Of a DNA stretch of 64,000 nucleotides, positions 27,932 to 37,827 are shown piece by piece; within the stretch, counting starts at the first letter, position 1, and every line of letters starts with the position of its first letter. A program made the translations under genes and the position numbers. The notes below the pieces were generated by a model. The model was not told the origin of the DNA, did no database searches, and saw only the letters and a program-made list of their open reading frames with translations. This stretch comes from BOG-1112 sp964611335. Its GTDB lineage: Bacteria; Bdellovibrionota_B; Oligoflexia; Oligoflexales; Bog-1112. The stretch lies in assembly GCA_964611335.1 (NCBI GenBank), contig CAZSXR010000001.1, forward strand, positions 248,001 to 312,000. The letters are read 5' to 3'.

Positions 27932-29968
27932 ATGAAGCCACTCATCAATTTCTTTTTAGTTCTAAGTCTACTTACACCACCTCAAATTTTTGCGATGAGG
28001 ATTTCAAGTTCTACCTCATCTCCTGAAGCTTTGAGTTCCTTGCTTGCTATAGCAAAGATTATTCTGAGCATGACGAATTATCCGCCAAGTTTATTGTTAG
28101 AAGACTATTCCCACTACGGAGATTTTGATTTTAATAATATAGAAGATTGGGATGAGTCTTTAATAGAACAAGAGGGTCTCGGAAATTTCATGCGAAGACT
28201 TTATATGAGTAATGAATTTGCTCTGAAAGATCCTAGTCGAAAACTGTCCTTAGTTATCTATGATTCTACTTTTTTTCCTGAGCAATTCGAATCGTATATT
28301 TTTTACAAACGTATCCTTGAAACAGGTTTTGCGCTGAGTCAGCATAGAGAAAATTTTGTATTTATACCTTTTGAACGTGGAGCGAGTTCCATGATTCTCG
28401 GTTTTAGATCTAAAGATTCCAAGCGATATTCGTTCAAAGGAGCGCTTGGTGAAGCGATGAACTTCAATAGAGATGTGGAACGTCTTTTCGAACGTATGGC
28501 TTTTAGTGCGCGAGACTTGATGAATTCTTTGAATGAACTCTATGAACGGTTAGACGGCATGAGTGATGGAGAATTGGTTGATATTTTTGATATAGATTAT
28601 GAGGTTAAGAAGATTGAAGATGAAATCGATCAAATCCTTAACAGAAAAGTAAATAAAATTGCAGATTATAAAAATAAAATGTCAAGTCTTGAAAGGAAAA
28701 AAAAAGAGAAGCGTGATATTATTGAGGGGTATCGTAATTCAGATGTTAAATGGTTGAAGTGTCAAATCAAGGTATGGGTTCTTGATTCTAAATTTATGTT
28801 GGATGTATTGGAGGGGGCTTTCCCAAGTTTAGTGGAGGCTTATTTGTTTTTGGAATACTTTCAGCATTTCACTCAAAGAGGGAATATTGCCTATAATAAT
28901 CAATTAGGATCTAATCTTTTCAAAGAAGTTCCCAAAGTAGCCTCCTTATATCGTGAAGCACTTGGAAGAGTCCCTGTGTCTGTCAAGGAGACTCAAATTT
29001 ACTCTGAAAGATTTTCCAAGGAAGAACAAAACAGACACGCAAGATTTATTGCATTAGTAACCACTCGATTTAGTTATGGGAGCTTATGGAAAGAAGCTCA
29101 GGAGCCTTTTCTCCCCTTTGCGAATCGATTTATGGAAATTATCGGTCATGCTCCTATAGAGAAAATCGAGTATAATTCAGACTTTCTAAAAGAACTTGAA
29201 CATTATGGAAGGAAAACAGTTCTCTTTGAATCAGGAGAATCATCTAGTTCAGGTGTAGAAATTTCAGAAGTCGAGAGTGTTTGCAAGAAGAAGAAAAAGA
29301 AAAGAAGAAAGAAAAAATTTAAAATAGAGATAAAGCTTGAGGAAAACAAAGAAGATGAGAAGCAAGAAGAGAAAATAGAAGAAATTCAAGAAATAACCGA
29401 GGAAGAAGCAGAAGAGTGTAGAGACGATTTTTTAGAAAGTGAGAGAGAAAAACCTATTGTGCGTCTTTCTCAACCAAAAACAAATCCCAATAAGAAGTCT
29501 GAACAGCAACGTGCAGAAGAAAGAAGAATCCGTAACGGAGAAATTCTTAATAAGTATAAAAATGAACAGAAACAAGATGTTCATCCGAGGGCATCGCTGC
29601 AGGTTACTCGTGATGAGGCTTTGCAAATCATAAACGGTTTAAGCTCATCTCAGCGTAGAGTTCTTGAGCTACTTTTTGCTCAACCAAGCTCTCATTTGCT
29701 TCTTACTCACGAAGATATTTATAACTTTGCTGATGCGATCCAACTTCGTATGAATCAAATTACTGGCATGAACAATGGTCGCAAATTTTCTGATACTATC
29801 CGTCAACGGGTTCATCGTGCTCATCGTTCAACAGACACAAACTTTTTGCTTCCGCGTCATAGTATAGATACCGTTCGCGTTTACTTCATCCTTTATGGAA
29901 TAATCCCCGAAGGATGGAAGGCAAAAGTGCGTGAGGATTTTGGAGCCGTATCTAAAATTCGAGACTGA
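27932..29968 (+). CDS. Large secreted protein with Lys/Glu-rich region, unknown
   Basis: A 678-residue protein with a signal peptide (about 1-21). Residues about 185-290 form a long charged coiled coil. Residues about 445-510 contain a Lys/Arg block (KKKKKKRRKKKFK) followed by a Glu-rich block. The C-terminal domain of about 110 residues (VTRDEALQIINGLSSSQRRV to IIPEGWK) is compact and mixed, and not one I can name. AAGGA precedes the ATG. It resembles in layout the repeat-bearing secreted protein at 36.1-37.5 kb. A hairpin with a T-run ends the unit 45 bp downstream. Confidence 0.6.
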   Translation: MKPLINFFLVLSLLTPPQIFAMRISSSTSSPEALSSLLAIAKIILSMTNYPPSLLLEDYSHYGDFDFNNIEDWDESLIEQEGLGNFMRRLYMSNEFALKDPSRKLSLVIYDSTFFPEQFESYIFYKRILETGFALSQHRENFVFIPFERGASSMILGFRSKDSKRYSFKGALGEAMNFNRDVERLFERMAFSARDLMNSLNELYERLDGMSDGELVDIFDIDYEVKKIEDEIDQILNRKVNKIADYKNKMSSLERKKKEKRDIIEGYRNSDVKWLKCQIKVWVLDSKFMLDVLEGAFPSLVEAYLFLEYFQHFTQRGNIAYNNQLGSNLFKEVPKVASLYREALGRVPVSVKETQIYSERFSKEEQNRHARFIALVTTRFSYGSLWKEAQEPFLPFANRFMEIIGHAPIEKIEYNSDFLKELEHYGRKTVLFESGESSSSGVEISEVESVCKKKKKKRRKKKFKIEIKLEENKEDEKQEEKIEEIQEITEEEAEECRDDFLESEREKPIVRLSQPKTNPNKKSEQQRAEERRIRNGEILNKYKNEQKQDVHPRASLQVTRDEALQIINGLSSSQRRVLELLFAQPSSHLLLTHEDIYNFADAIQLRMNQITGMNNGRKFSDTIRQRVHRAHRSTDTNFLLPRHSIDTVRVYFILYGIIPEGWKAKVREDFGAVSKIRD

Positions 29969-30010
29969 GTTTAATCAAGATTTGTAAATTTCAAGAAAGA
30001 TGCCAAAAAC

Positions 30011-30042
30011 AAAAAAACCGATGTTCAAACATCGGTTTTTTT
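30011..30042 (+). terminator. Rho-independent terminator, probably bidirectional
   Basis: ACCGATGT and ACATCGGT arms enclose a TCAA loop, with an A-run before and a T-run after, so it could end transcripts from either side: the 678-residue protein gene on the plus strand and tRNA-Val on the minus strand. Confidence 0.85.
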
Positions 30043-30067
30043 GTTTTTAAAGAGTCTTTAAAAAAAA

Positions 30068-30144
30068 TGGTAGGGGCACACGGACTCGAACCGTGGACTT
30101 CTGCCTTGTAAGGGCAGCGCTCTAGCCAACTGAGCTATGCCCCT
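30068..30144 (-). tRNA. tRNA-Val (anticodon TAC)
   Basis: A 77-nt tRNA read on the minus strand. Acceptor arms AGGGGCA and TGCCCCT pair fully. The D-arm contains AGCTCAGTTGG, the anticodon stem CTGCC/GGCAG holds loop CTTACAA giving anticodon TAC (valine), and the T-arm has GGTTCGAGTCC. The 3' CCA is encoded. A strong hairpin terminator follows 26 bp downstream. No other tRNA is adjacent. Confidence 0.95.
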
Positions 30145-30312
30145 ATTCAAAATAGGGACCCTACATATCTCGTTTTCAGGAAATTTAGTCAAGGAAATTT
30201 AGTATCCATAAAAAAAATATAAATGGCGGTGTTGTTTAGTTTTCCGATCTCATAAAGACATCGCGTATAGATAGTGGTTTCAGGAGTACTTTCTTACGAA
30301 AGATTATGAGAC

Positions 30313-31740
30313 TTATCCGCCATGGGAGAGTTTTTTATGCTGTATCGCATAGCTTTTTGCGGGTGTTTCTTTCAGGCTCTCTCGAATAGGTATCTGATCT
30401 TCGATAAGATTTAACCAGGCTTCCTTTTGCTCAGGGGAAAGTTTTACAGTTTCGAATTCGTTATGGATGTCTAGTGAGGGCATATAGATAGATTTTGAGA
30501 AACGGTGAATGCGTTCTAGAAGCCCTTGGTTCTTAATATAAGGATGCCAGAGTCCTGATTTTTGAACTTTGTAGACTGCTAATAAACGTTGACTTGTTTG
30601 GGCAGGGGCTGTGAATAGTACATAATCCTCGTTGCGTATATTTTTATCAAGAGAGTGGAATAAGAAATCGATTTCGTTTTCTTTGCTTTCCATGAGCTCA
30701 TGTTCTCTGCGTGCGCTCAGAGGTAAAACCCAGAACTTTGCCTCTGAAGTAGACGATATTTTTTTGCTTTCTTTTTCTTTGATAAAATTTAGATTTAGAA
30801 TGGCTTCATTATTTGGAACACCAATTTTTTCACTTTGGTTTTTTGCAAGAGTAAAATAGTTTTTAGCTTTTTCCCATTCCTGAGAACGGGTGTTGTCTTT
30901 TGATTTCAATAAATATCCATATCCTAAAAGAGAGAGTGTATCGACATCTTTTTTACGGAATTTGACATCGAAACTTTCAAGTAACTTAACAGCTTCATTT
31001 GTTTCTTCTTTGCAAAAAAGTGCGTATGCAAGATCAAATTTGTAACGCTCATTGTCTGGGTAACTATTACAAAGTTGTTTTCCAATTTTTATCGCTTCGC
31101 TGAGTTGGTTGTGATCGAAGTAGTACCAGAAATTAAAATGGTCAGGAAGAGGAGCTTTTGCAAAATTTAGTGAAATTTTCGAAAGGAGATGGGGAAGTTT
31201 ATCTGCGTCTCCGTTTGAGAGTAGGCCTTGTGCAAGCTTTTCAAGAACACAGTAGTCTGTTACGGGGGCTGTACAGCTCAGGATAGTAAGTTCTGCTTTC
31301 CCTTCTTCGCTGCTTCTTAAATTCATTCTTTGTTGAAGTTCCATTGCATAGGGGCTGTATGTGTTTGAAGCAACACAACGGATTATGAGTTTGCATGCTT
31401 CGAGCTCTTCGAGCTCAAAATGAACAAGACCTCGAAGTGCGAGCCATTGGTCATAGTCTGAGAATTGGGGTGCCATATGAGCGAGGTGATTTTTCAAAAT
31501 CTGCAAAGAAATACGATCTTGGCTTTCTACAAGAACTTCTATCCACAATCTGTAAAAAATGGAGAGATCTTCATGTTCGATTTCATCAGCAATAGTTTGA
31601 GTGATAAAACCTACAGCATCTCGTCTTTTTTGATTCCATAAAAGATCAAGCGCATGGAGGTATTTTTTGTAGAATCCGTTTGTGTAAAAGCGAGGAGGTG
31701 GAATTCTTTTTACGAAAGCTTCCATAGTACCCATAGACAT
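30313..31740 (-). CDS. TPR-like repeat protein, function unknown
   Basis: A 475-residue cytoplasmic-looking protein without a signal peptide, built of helical repeats; stretches such as DNERYKFDLAYALFCKEETN and LSLLGYGYLLKSKDNTRSQE look like degenerate TPR units. The C-terminal 130 residues are less repetitive. The start may be the ATG at 31740 or the second one at 31734, which is better spaced from AAGGG. A Cys-rich small protein and a larger TPR protein are encoded upstream on the same strand, suggesting a related function. Confidence 0.65.
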   Translation of the reverse strand: MSMGTMEAFVKRIPPPRFYTNGFYKKYLHALDLLWNQKRRDAVGFITQTIADEIEHEDLSIFYRLWIEVLVESQDRISLQILKNHLAHMAPQFSDYDQWLALRGLVHFELEELEACKLIIRCVASNTYSPYAMELQQRMNLRSSEEGKAELTILSCTAPVTDYCVLEKLAQGLLSNGDADKLPHLLSKISLNFAKAPLPDHFNFWYYFDHNQLSEAIKIGKQLCNSYPDNERYKFDLAYALFCKEETNEAVKLLESFDVKFRKKDVDTLSLLGYGYLLKSKDNTRSQEWEKAKNYFTLAKNQSEKIGVPNNEAILNLNFIKEKESKKISSTSEAKFWVLPLSARREHELMESKENEIDFLFHSLDKNIRNEDYVLFTAPAQTSQRLLAVYKVQKSGLWHPYIKNQGLLERIHRFSKSIYMPSLDIHNEFETVKLSPEQKEAWLNLIEDQIPIRESLKETPAKSYAIQHKKLSHGG

Positions 31741-31820
31741 TTCCCTTATGCGAATACAAGGGAAATGTCGGTATTTATTTTCAGGACTTTAAAAGCTTAC
31801 GTGGGAAATATATTCCCAGA

Positions 31821-32162
31821 TTAGCTTGCTAGATTGCTGAGATGTTTTCGTATTTTTTCGACTTCATCGGTTTGTTGCATTGCAACTTCAATTTCATTGG
31901 CTCTGTCGATGAGTATATCTCTCATCTCTTCATAGCATTGTTCGCAGATAGGTTGATCGACACATCCTGGATTGATCTCGTTCCAAAGTAGGAGAACGGT
32001 CCAAGCTTGTTCGCTAAAAGAACGTCGACGACAAAAGGAATGACTACTGCAGTTTTTGCAGACCGCAAGTTTCTGCCCACCAACGGAGTTATTCCATCCT
32101 GTGCCTGTTCCTTCTACAGAAACAACATTGTCTTTGTTACGTTTTTCTGTGAAAGATCTCAT
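31821..32162 (-). CDS. Small Cys-rich, putative zinc-binding protein
   Basis: A 113-residue protein with two cysteine clusters, CKNCSSHSFC and CVDQPICEQC, spaced as in a zinc ribbon or treble-clef finger, followed by a helical C-terminus (about 75-113). A GGAGAG site precedes the ATG. No family is recognised. It lies between two TPR-protein genes on the same strand, 80 bp ahead of the nearer one, so a shared role is possible. Confidence 0.55.
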   Translation of the reverse strand: MRSFTEKRNKDNVVSVEGTGTGWNNSVGGQKLAVCKNCSSHSFCRRRSFSEQAWTVLLLWNEINPGCVDQPICEQCYEEMRDILIDRANEIEVAMQQTDEVEKIRKHLSNLAS

Positions 32163-32547
32163 TCTCTCTCCACTCTTCTGTTATACGTTAATAAAGTCAC
32201 CCAAAGAGAGTGACCCAAGTTCCGCAGTTAAAATCCATTTCAAAAACGTATTCAATCTAGCTTACAGGCACCTACAATGTCGGCTCTGTGATCGGATTTC
32301 TATTTAGAAATCTTGAGTTTGCTCATAAAATCCCGTGAGAATCCAATATAATTAGACTATTAAAAAACAGGAAAAGATCCGAAGGGCAGTCAATTTTACT
32401 CCCTAAGTTCTTTTTACAAATCCTTTAGTAATTCAAAATTTTTCTACTTAGCTCACACTCATTGTCCACAATCAGAATTTAAAGTCAATTTATTGCTAAG
32501 ATTTTTTTTTAATTTAGAGTCGGCATGAGTATTTTTTAATCAATTAT
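32163..32547. other. 385-bp AT-rich intergenic region, no gene seen
   Basis: This stretch separates two leftward genes. It is AT-rich, has no convincing open frame with a ribosome-binding site, and no strong hairpin with a T-run was seen. It probably holds the promoter of the Cys-rich gene. Confidence 0.5.
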
Positions 32548-34860
32548 TTACTGATTTTTTATATAAGATTTACCTTCGAAATAAAAATCGAGTATTTCTT
32601 TTTTTATCCAATGATCTCTGATGCTCATTGCTTTTAAAGTGAGCAAAGGTTTCCATACTGCTTTTGCTTTGCTAATCGAACCATCTCTATAATGCAAGAG
32701 TCCTTCCAAATATGTTGATTCAAGCGATGGAGTTTTATTGTGCAATGTTTCAAGACTTTTTCTTGCTAAGTGAATCTCCCCAAGTTTCATATACGCATGT
32801 GCCATTTTTAAATTTGCCGTCTCACTCATCTCAGACTGTGAATCTCTTACAACTTTGAGGTAGGCAAGTGCTTTTTGCAAATGTACACCACGCCAAATAT
32901 AACAATCACTTATATCTAATAACACTTGTAGATGTAAATCTTTTGAAAGCGCATTATGATCTACTATATGTTCTAACCACATTTCAGCAATTTCTAAAGA
33001 TCCTGCTTCTCTGAATAAAACACCCAAAACCCAATACAAAGGAGGGCTATCAAAATTTGTATTTAGTAGTTTTATAAACTCATGCGCTGCTTTTAATGCG
33101 TCGAATTTAACAGCATATCGAATCCATTCTTTGGCGTCGGGTGCTTTACCTTCGGAGCTAAGAAAGCGCAATTTGATTCTATTGTATACGAGATCATCAT
33201 GATGATTCTTAGAAAGAAATTCAGTGTTCTTATCGAATTCTAACCATTCTTCATCGTGAATCTGTTCAGTTTCTAAATTTTGTGCAAGTTTCTCTATAGC
33301 GCTCGATTCTCCATACAAGGACTGCATCTGACAGCGTGCATTTTGTATAATGTATTCCAGATTCCACGGGTCCCATTTAAGCGCCAAATTAATTTCACTT
33401 ACTGCATTGATGAGATCTCTTTTTTTGGCAAAGTAGTGTGAATAAAGAGCATGCAATTCTGCTTGCATTTGAGGGGTCATATGTTTGGGGGAGAGTGTAC
33501 TCAGAATGCGATAGCCTTCTTCGAAATTATCGTTGTGAATAAGAAAGGAGCTATAGCTTATAGAAGTATTCACACTTTTAGAGTCAAGACGGTACATTTT
33601 TGAAAAATGAATACGAGCTTCCTCTTTTCTATTCGAGATTAAATAGAGATGTCCACACATTTCATGAATTTCAGAATCTTCAGAATACAGTGAAATCATC
33701 TCTTTTAGTAAAGTAAGAATTTTTTCAGGACTTTCTTTACTTTCGTACCACTGTTTAGCAAGATTTTTTTTTTGGAAATAGTCTTCGACCGAGATGTTAT
33801 CAAGCTTGAGTCGAGTTGAAAGCAAACTGAATCGAAGAGCTGTATTATCAGGATAGAGTTGTGCACCAGTTTTGAATAAGTCTTCAGCCTGGTTTAATGC
33901 TCCTATTGCAATGAATTGCATTCCAAGCTCAGAAATAAGTTGAGGTTCATGCGGAGTGTTTTGGAGGATGTGCTTATAAATTTTTAAGCAAAGATTGTCT
34001 TCCCCAAAGCTTAACAAAATTTGAGCTATGGAAAATAGATGTTCTGTATCAGGATTTCTTTGTAGGAGTTGAGAATCGATATAATGATTCATAGTTGCAA
34101 GAAGATCGAGAACTTCAGAATCCTTATTTTGAGCTTTAGAAATTTTTGAAAGCAATAGGCATTCCATTACAAATATGTGCGGTGGACATTCCTGTCGATT
34201 TTGTATCCACCATTCTCTTAAGGAGCAGATAGCGATTGTCGCTTCTTTATATTGTTTATTTCCTAGGAATTCTAAGCAGAGATTGCGATGGGTTTGTATA
34301 TTTCCATAGAGATGATAGGGAGCTTGTTTTTCAAAAAGATAGAAGTAGTCTTTACCTTTTTCATATTCATTTTTTCTATAATAGATCTGACTTAAACCGA
34401 AGTAAGATGGGTACCAATTGGGATCTTTGTGAATACTTTGTTCATAGTTGAAAATTGCACGCTCCGTATTGGATTCTAAATCTAGAGCAAGAGCAATTCC
34501 GTAGTACGCAGCTGCTGATTCACCATATTTGAGAATTAAGTCGGAATAGGTTTTGATGGATGACTTCGAAGAAACACTCTGAGAGTGTTGGTCAATCATA
34601 GCAATACAAAGTTCACCCATATAGGGGTCGATATCGTGATTTAATAGGTCTTCGTTGTAACGTTCACGCAGAGTTTTTTCTTGAGATAGACGACAATGGA
34701 GTTCAATGCGTCTCAGATGAATAAGGCTTTGTGTGTTTACAATTTTCCTATGCGCAAGAAGCTCGTCGAGCAGTCTTGCTGCTTTTTTAAATTCTTTGAC
34801 AAAAATCAGCTTGTTTGCTGTGCCAAGAATGTCTTGTGATGTTTTGTCAAGATCAAACAA
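32548..34860 (-). CDS. Large TPR-repeat protein, function unknown
   Basis: A 770-residue protein made largely of TPR units; good examples are YGESAAAYYGIALALDLESN, NWYPSYFGLSQIYYRKNEYE, SEIHEMCGHLYLISNRKEEA and ANLKMAHAYMKLGEIHLARK. There is no signal peptide or membrane helix, so it is probably a cytoplasmic scaffold. TPR proteins hold multiprotein complexes together; partners are unknown. GGGGAGG lies just before the ATG. It is divergent from the NAPE-PLD-like gene. Confidence 0.72.
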   Translation of the reverse strand: MFDLDKTSQDILGTANKLIFVKEFKKAARLLDELLAHRKIVNTQSLIHLRRIELHCRLSQEKTLRERYNEDLLNHDIDPYMGELCIAMIDQHSQSVSSKSSIKTYSDLILKYGESAAAYYGIALALDLESNTERAIFNYEQSIHKDPNWYPSYFGLSQIYYRKNEYEKGKDYFYLFEKQAPYHLYGNIQTHRNLCLEFLGNKQYKEATIAICSLREWWIQNRQECPPHIFVMECLLLSKISKAQNKDSEVLDLLATMNHYIDSQLLQRNPDTEHLFSIAQILLSFGEDNLCLKIYKHILQNTPHEPQLISELGMQFIAIGALNQAEDLFKTGAQLYPDNTALRFSLLSTRLKLDNISVEDYFQKKNLAKQWYESKESPEKILTLLKEMISLYSEDSEIHEMCGHLYLISNRKEEARIHFSKMYRLDSKSVNTSISYSSFLIHNDNFEEGYRILSTLSPKHMTPQMQAELHALYSHYFAKKRDLINAVSEINLALKWDPWNLEYIIQNARCQMQSLYGESSAIEKLAQNLETEQIHDEEWLEFDKNTEFLSKNHHDDLVYNRIKLRFLSSEGKAPDAKEWIRYAVKFDALKAAHEFIKLLNTNFDSPPLYWVLGVLFREAGSLEIAEMWLEHIVDHNALSKDLHLQVLLDISDCYIWRGVHLQKALAYLKVVRDSQSEMSETANLKMAHAYMKLGEIHLARKSLETLHNKTPSLESTYLEGLLHYRDGSISKAKAVWKPLLTLKAMSIRDHWIKKEILDFYFEGKSYIKNQ

Positions 34861-34989
34861 AAAACCTCCCCAATATCTTTGATAAAATCGGAGATTTTTG
34901 AAAAAACAAAAATTCTATTCGCTAAGATTTTAAAACTTAAGGGGTTTTATTTCATGCTAGGATTATAGAAATTCCCTTTGGAGAGACCT

Positions 34990-35991
34990 ATGAAGTATAT
35001 TCTGATTTTTGGGTTATGGATGGGAGGTGTTGTTATGGCTGAGCAGAGAAAACATTATGATGGGATTCGATTTTACAATGAAGATAATATTGAGGAACAT
35101 GGCCTTTCAGATGTCTTTCGGTGGATGCTCCAAGGTGGAAAAAAAAAATGGCCCGATTATGTTAAAAATAAAATTCAAAAAGAAATTCCTGCACAAGTTG
35201 AGGCTGAAAAAATCAATATTAGTTTTATCAATCACGCTACTTTTCTTATACGAATTGGTGGGTATACAATTATCACAGATCCTATGTATTCAGAGCGAGC
35301 GAGTCCTGTTTCTTTTGCGGGGCCTAAGCGTGTAAGACAGCCTGGGGTTCCTTTTGATAAACTTCCTCACATAGATTTTGTCATTATAAGCCATAATCAT
35401 TATGATCATCTTGATCTTCCAACTTTGAGAGATTTAAATTCGACATTCCATCCTCGTTTTTTTGTTCCTCTAGGAAATAAGAGTTTATTGGAAGAGGAAG
35501 GTATTCAAAATGTGATGGAAATGGATTGGTGGCAATCGTTCAAGATAAATGCGGAAGATGAGATTCAATTGGTGCCTTGTCAGCATTGGTCTGCAAGGGG
35601 GATATTCGATAGGTTTAAAACATTGTGGGGTGCCTATTTTTTAAAAATTCGAAATAAGAAAATTCTTTTTGTAGGAGATGCAGGCTATAGCTCTTCGTTT
35701 AAACATGTGTATGAAAATGTTGGAGCAGTGGATTTGAGTATACTTCCTATTGGCGCTTATGAACCTCGTTGGTTTATGAAAATTTTCCATATGAATCCTG
35801 AAGAGGCGGTACAAGCACATCTAGACTTACATTCAAAGCAAAGTATAGGTTCTCACTTTGGGACTTTCCAACTTACCAATGAGGGCATTGAGGATCCTCC
35901 TAAGGAACTGCTTGAAAGTCTGTTCAAGAAGGGGTTGGATCCTAAAACTTTTCTGGTGCCTGAACCCGGTCAGAGTTTTGTTTTTCCCTAG
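34990..35991 (+). CDS. MBL-fold hydrolase, NAPE-PLD-like
   Basis: The start at 34990 follows TTGGAGAG. The 333-residue product begins with a probable signal peptide or anchor (about 1-17). The metal site is ISHNHYDHLD, with further ligands in PCQHWSARG, FVGDAGYSS and GSHFGTF. The phrase FINHATFLIRIGGYTIITDP and the PIGAYEPRWFMKIFHMNPEE block match the N-acyl-phosphatidylethanolamine phospholipase D-like group. It probably cleaves a phospholipid or similar phosphodiester in the envelope; the true substrate is unknown. Confidence 0.82.
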   Translation: MKYILIFGLWMGGVVMAEQRKHYDGIRFYNEDNIEEHGLSDVFRWMLQGGKKKWPDYVKNKIQKEIPAQVEAEKINISFINHATFLIRIGGYTIITDPMYSERASPVSFAGPKRVRQPGVPFDKLPHIDFVIISHNHYDHLDLPTLRDLNSTFHPRFFVPLGNKSLLEEEGIQNVMEMDWWQSFKINAEDEIQLVPCQHWSARGIFDRFKTLWGAYFLKIRNKKILFVGDAGYSSSFKHVYENVGAVDLSILPIGAYEPRWFMKIFHMNPEEAVQAHLDLHSKQSIGSHFGTFQLTNEGIEDPPKELLESLFKKGLDPKTFLVPEPGQSFVFP

Positions 35992-36072
35992 ATTCAGTCT
36001 CAAAAAGGCTAAAAATTTAGATAATTTTACGAGTGGAGCATCTGATTATCGTCTGCTTCAAGGAGTTTTCGA

Positions 36073-37522
36073 TTAGATTTTGGAAGATCCTGAAGGGGGG
36101 GTAAAGCGTTTATCCCATTCATCCTCAATCTGGTGTTTCTTACAATCCTTTCGATAAGCTCTTTCAAGTTCCGAAAGAATTTTCTGGCTCAATTGACTTT
36201 GATGCTCATTCAAAAGACCGAAGAAACTTTCTAGCACTTCGTTTGAAAATCCAAGAAAATACAAATCACGAAGAGCTTTAAGTTGAGTTTGAATCTCATC
36301 AATGAGGCTTTTATGCGATTCTTTAAGTTTCACTTTTTCTACACCAGCAGCAATTTGGAGGTACCTCTGATGATAAAAACGTCTCTCTTCTTCACTTAAG
36401 AAGGACAAATAGATATTGGGTGCTTGATGCATAAAGGTAAACGCCATAGCTCTCATATTTTCTCTGCTAAAGCTTGGTGCAGCAGGGATTAAATAGAGGT
36501 CTTGTATAAAAAACAAAGCTCGTTGAATCCTTTTATCTCTAGAAGAGGCATATAGTTTTTTAAGTCGATCGAAAACATCTCTTGCTAGCAAATCATCTGC
36601 TTCGATATTTCTAAATGAAGCCCGAAATTCAGATTCGATAGAAGCATCATTACTGCTGAGGTGACCATGAGCTTCCAGAAAGATTCTTTGTAATTCTCGA
36701 GCGCTGTTGAAGTGACCATGAGCTTCTAGAAAGATTCTTTGTAATTCTCGAGTAGCAGGAGTCTGTGGCTGAGATGCAAAAATGTTCTCCTGATTAGAGA
36801 AATATGTTGAGATAACTTCAAGTGGGTTTTCTTCAACAACCTCAACTTCTTTTCCTTCAGATTTGTTTGCTTTAGCTTCTTTCTCTTGCTTTTCCACTTT
36901 TTTAGCTCTTGCCTCTACAGCTTTCTGCAACTCTTGTTCTTTAGTTAGCTTGGTTTCCAGCTTTGGTGATGATGTAAGGGCTAGAGTAGGTAAACAACCA
37001 TCACTCACAATGGGTTTTGGTTTTTGATTAAGCACTTTTCGTCGATTAGCCATCAGTGATGCGGTAAACGTTGATTTTGTACCACCAGAAGAATCTTCAT
37101 CTTCATCTTTTGCAGAGTTTNNNNNNNNNNNNNNNNNNNNNNNNNNNNNNNNNNNNNNNNNNNNNNNNNNNNNNNNNNNNNNNNNNNNNNNNNNNNNNNN
37201 NNNNNNNNNNNNNNNNNNNNTCTTCTTTCTTTTCTTCTTTCTTTTCTTCTTTCTTTTCTTCTTTCTTTTCTTCTTTCTTTTCTTCTTCTTTCTCAGGTTG
37301 CTTTGCCTTAGAAAGAAATCCAAAGTAATAGCTTCCATAAGCTGCAATACCTCCAACTAATGCTCCCAAACCGAGATTGCAAAGGTGAGGGTAAAGGCTC
37401 TCATACAAAGTCGTTTTGCTTTTTTCTTCTGTTCCAATCTTTGCCTCATTGAGCGCAAAGGTAGGGGTGTTTGTGAAGAGTTGCGTACATAGCAATGCAA
37501 TTGCAGTCTTTCTAGTTTTCAT
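36073..37522 (-). CDS. Secreted EEKK-repeat protein, split by assembly gap
   Basis: One gene seen as two fragments on either side of a 100-N gap. The N-terminal part (from 37522) has a signal peptide (about 1-23, ending TFA), a hydrophobic helix (about 51-68) and five EEKK units. The C-terminal part (to 36073) begins NSAKDEDEDSS and includes Lys/Glu-rich coil, a 17-residue tandem repeat RELQRIFLEAHGH and a helical C-terminus. The two parts are in different frames across the literal 100 bases; they join if the true gap length is a multiple of three. No family is recognised. Confidence 0.62.
36661..36753 (-). repeat. 51-bp tandem duplication inside secreted protein gene
   Basis: Two copies starting at 36661 and 36712 are almost identical over about 42 bp (one C/T difference) and encode RELQRIFLEAHGH twice, with HLSS or HFNS following. 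The duplication keeps the reading frame (17 codons). Confidence 0.85.
37121..37220. other. 100-N assembly gap
   Basis: Exactly 100 undetermined bases, a standard scaffold placeholder. It falls at the end of a 12-bp tandem array, which explains why the assembly broke here. The true length is unknown. Confidence 0.98.
37221..37280 (-). repeat. 12-bp tandem repeat (EEKK codons)
   Basis: Five exact copies of TCTTCTTTCTTT, read on the minus strand as GAAGAAAAGAAA (Glu-Glu-Lys-Lys), run up to the assembly gap and very probably continue into it. The unit is a multiple of three, so copy-number changes would keep the reading frame. Confidence 0.95.
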
Positions 37523-37827
37523 AAATTACCTCTTAGGGATGTAGAAGCAAGCTCATTAGAATGATTTTTGAGAAAGAGCAAGAGAAGACGCATTTGGAAT
37601 GATATGCGATAAAAATTTAAATAGTCTGTTTAGAAATTAAACAAAACTAGCTTAAAGTTTCCCATGAACTAGCGATAAAGAAGAGTTTGTAGGAGCTGTG
37701 AAACCACTTGCAGTGTTTTTAGCTTGGAGTATTAAGATCATTTTAGAGTTTGCACTTGTCGTCATCAGTTCTGGAATCCCCGAAGCTATAGCCTAAGCAA
37801 ACATTTTAGGCAATTATGAGATTTGCT
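37523..37827. other. 305-bp intergenic region, no gene seen
   Basis: It lies between the RluA-type gene and the repeat-protein gene, both leftward. No open frame with a credible ribosome-binding site and no clear hairpin terminator were seen; it should contain the promoter of the repeat-protein gene, which has AGAGGTAA near its start. Confidence 0.45.

Noticed and set aside
27799..28026. 75-residue open frame before the 678-residue protein
   Set aside because: Overlaps the signal peptide coding region of the better-supported gene, and has no ribosome-binding site.
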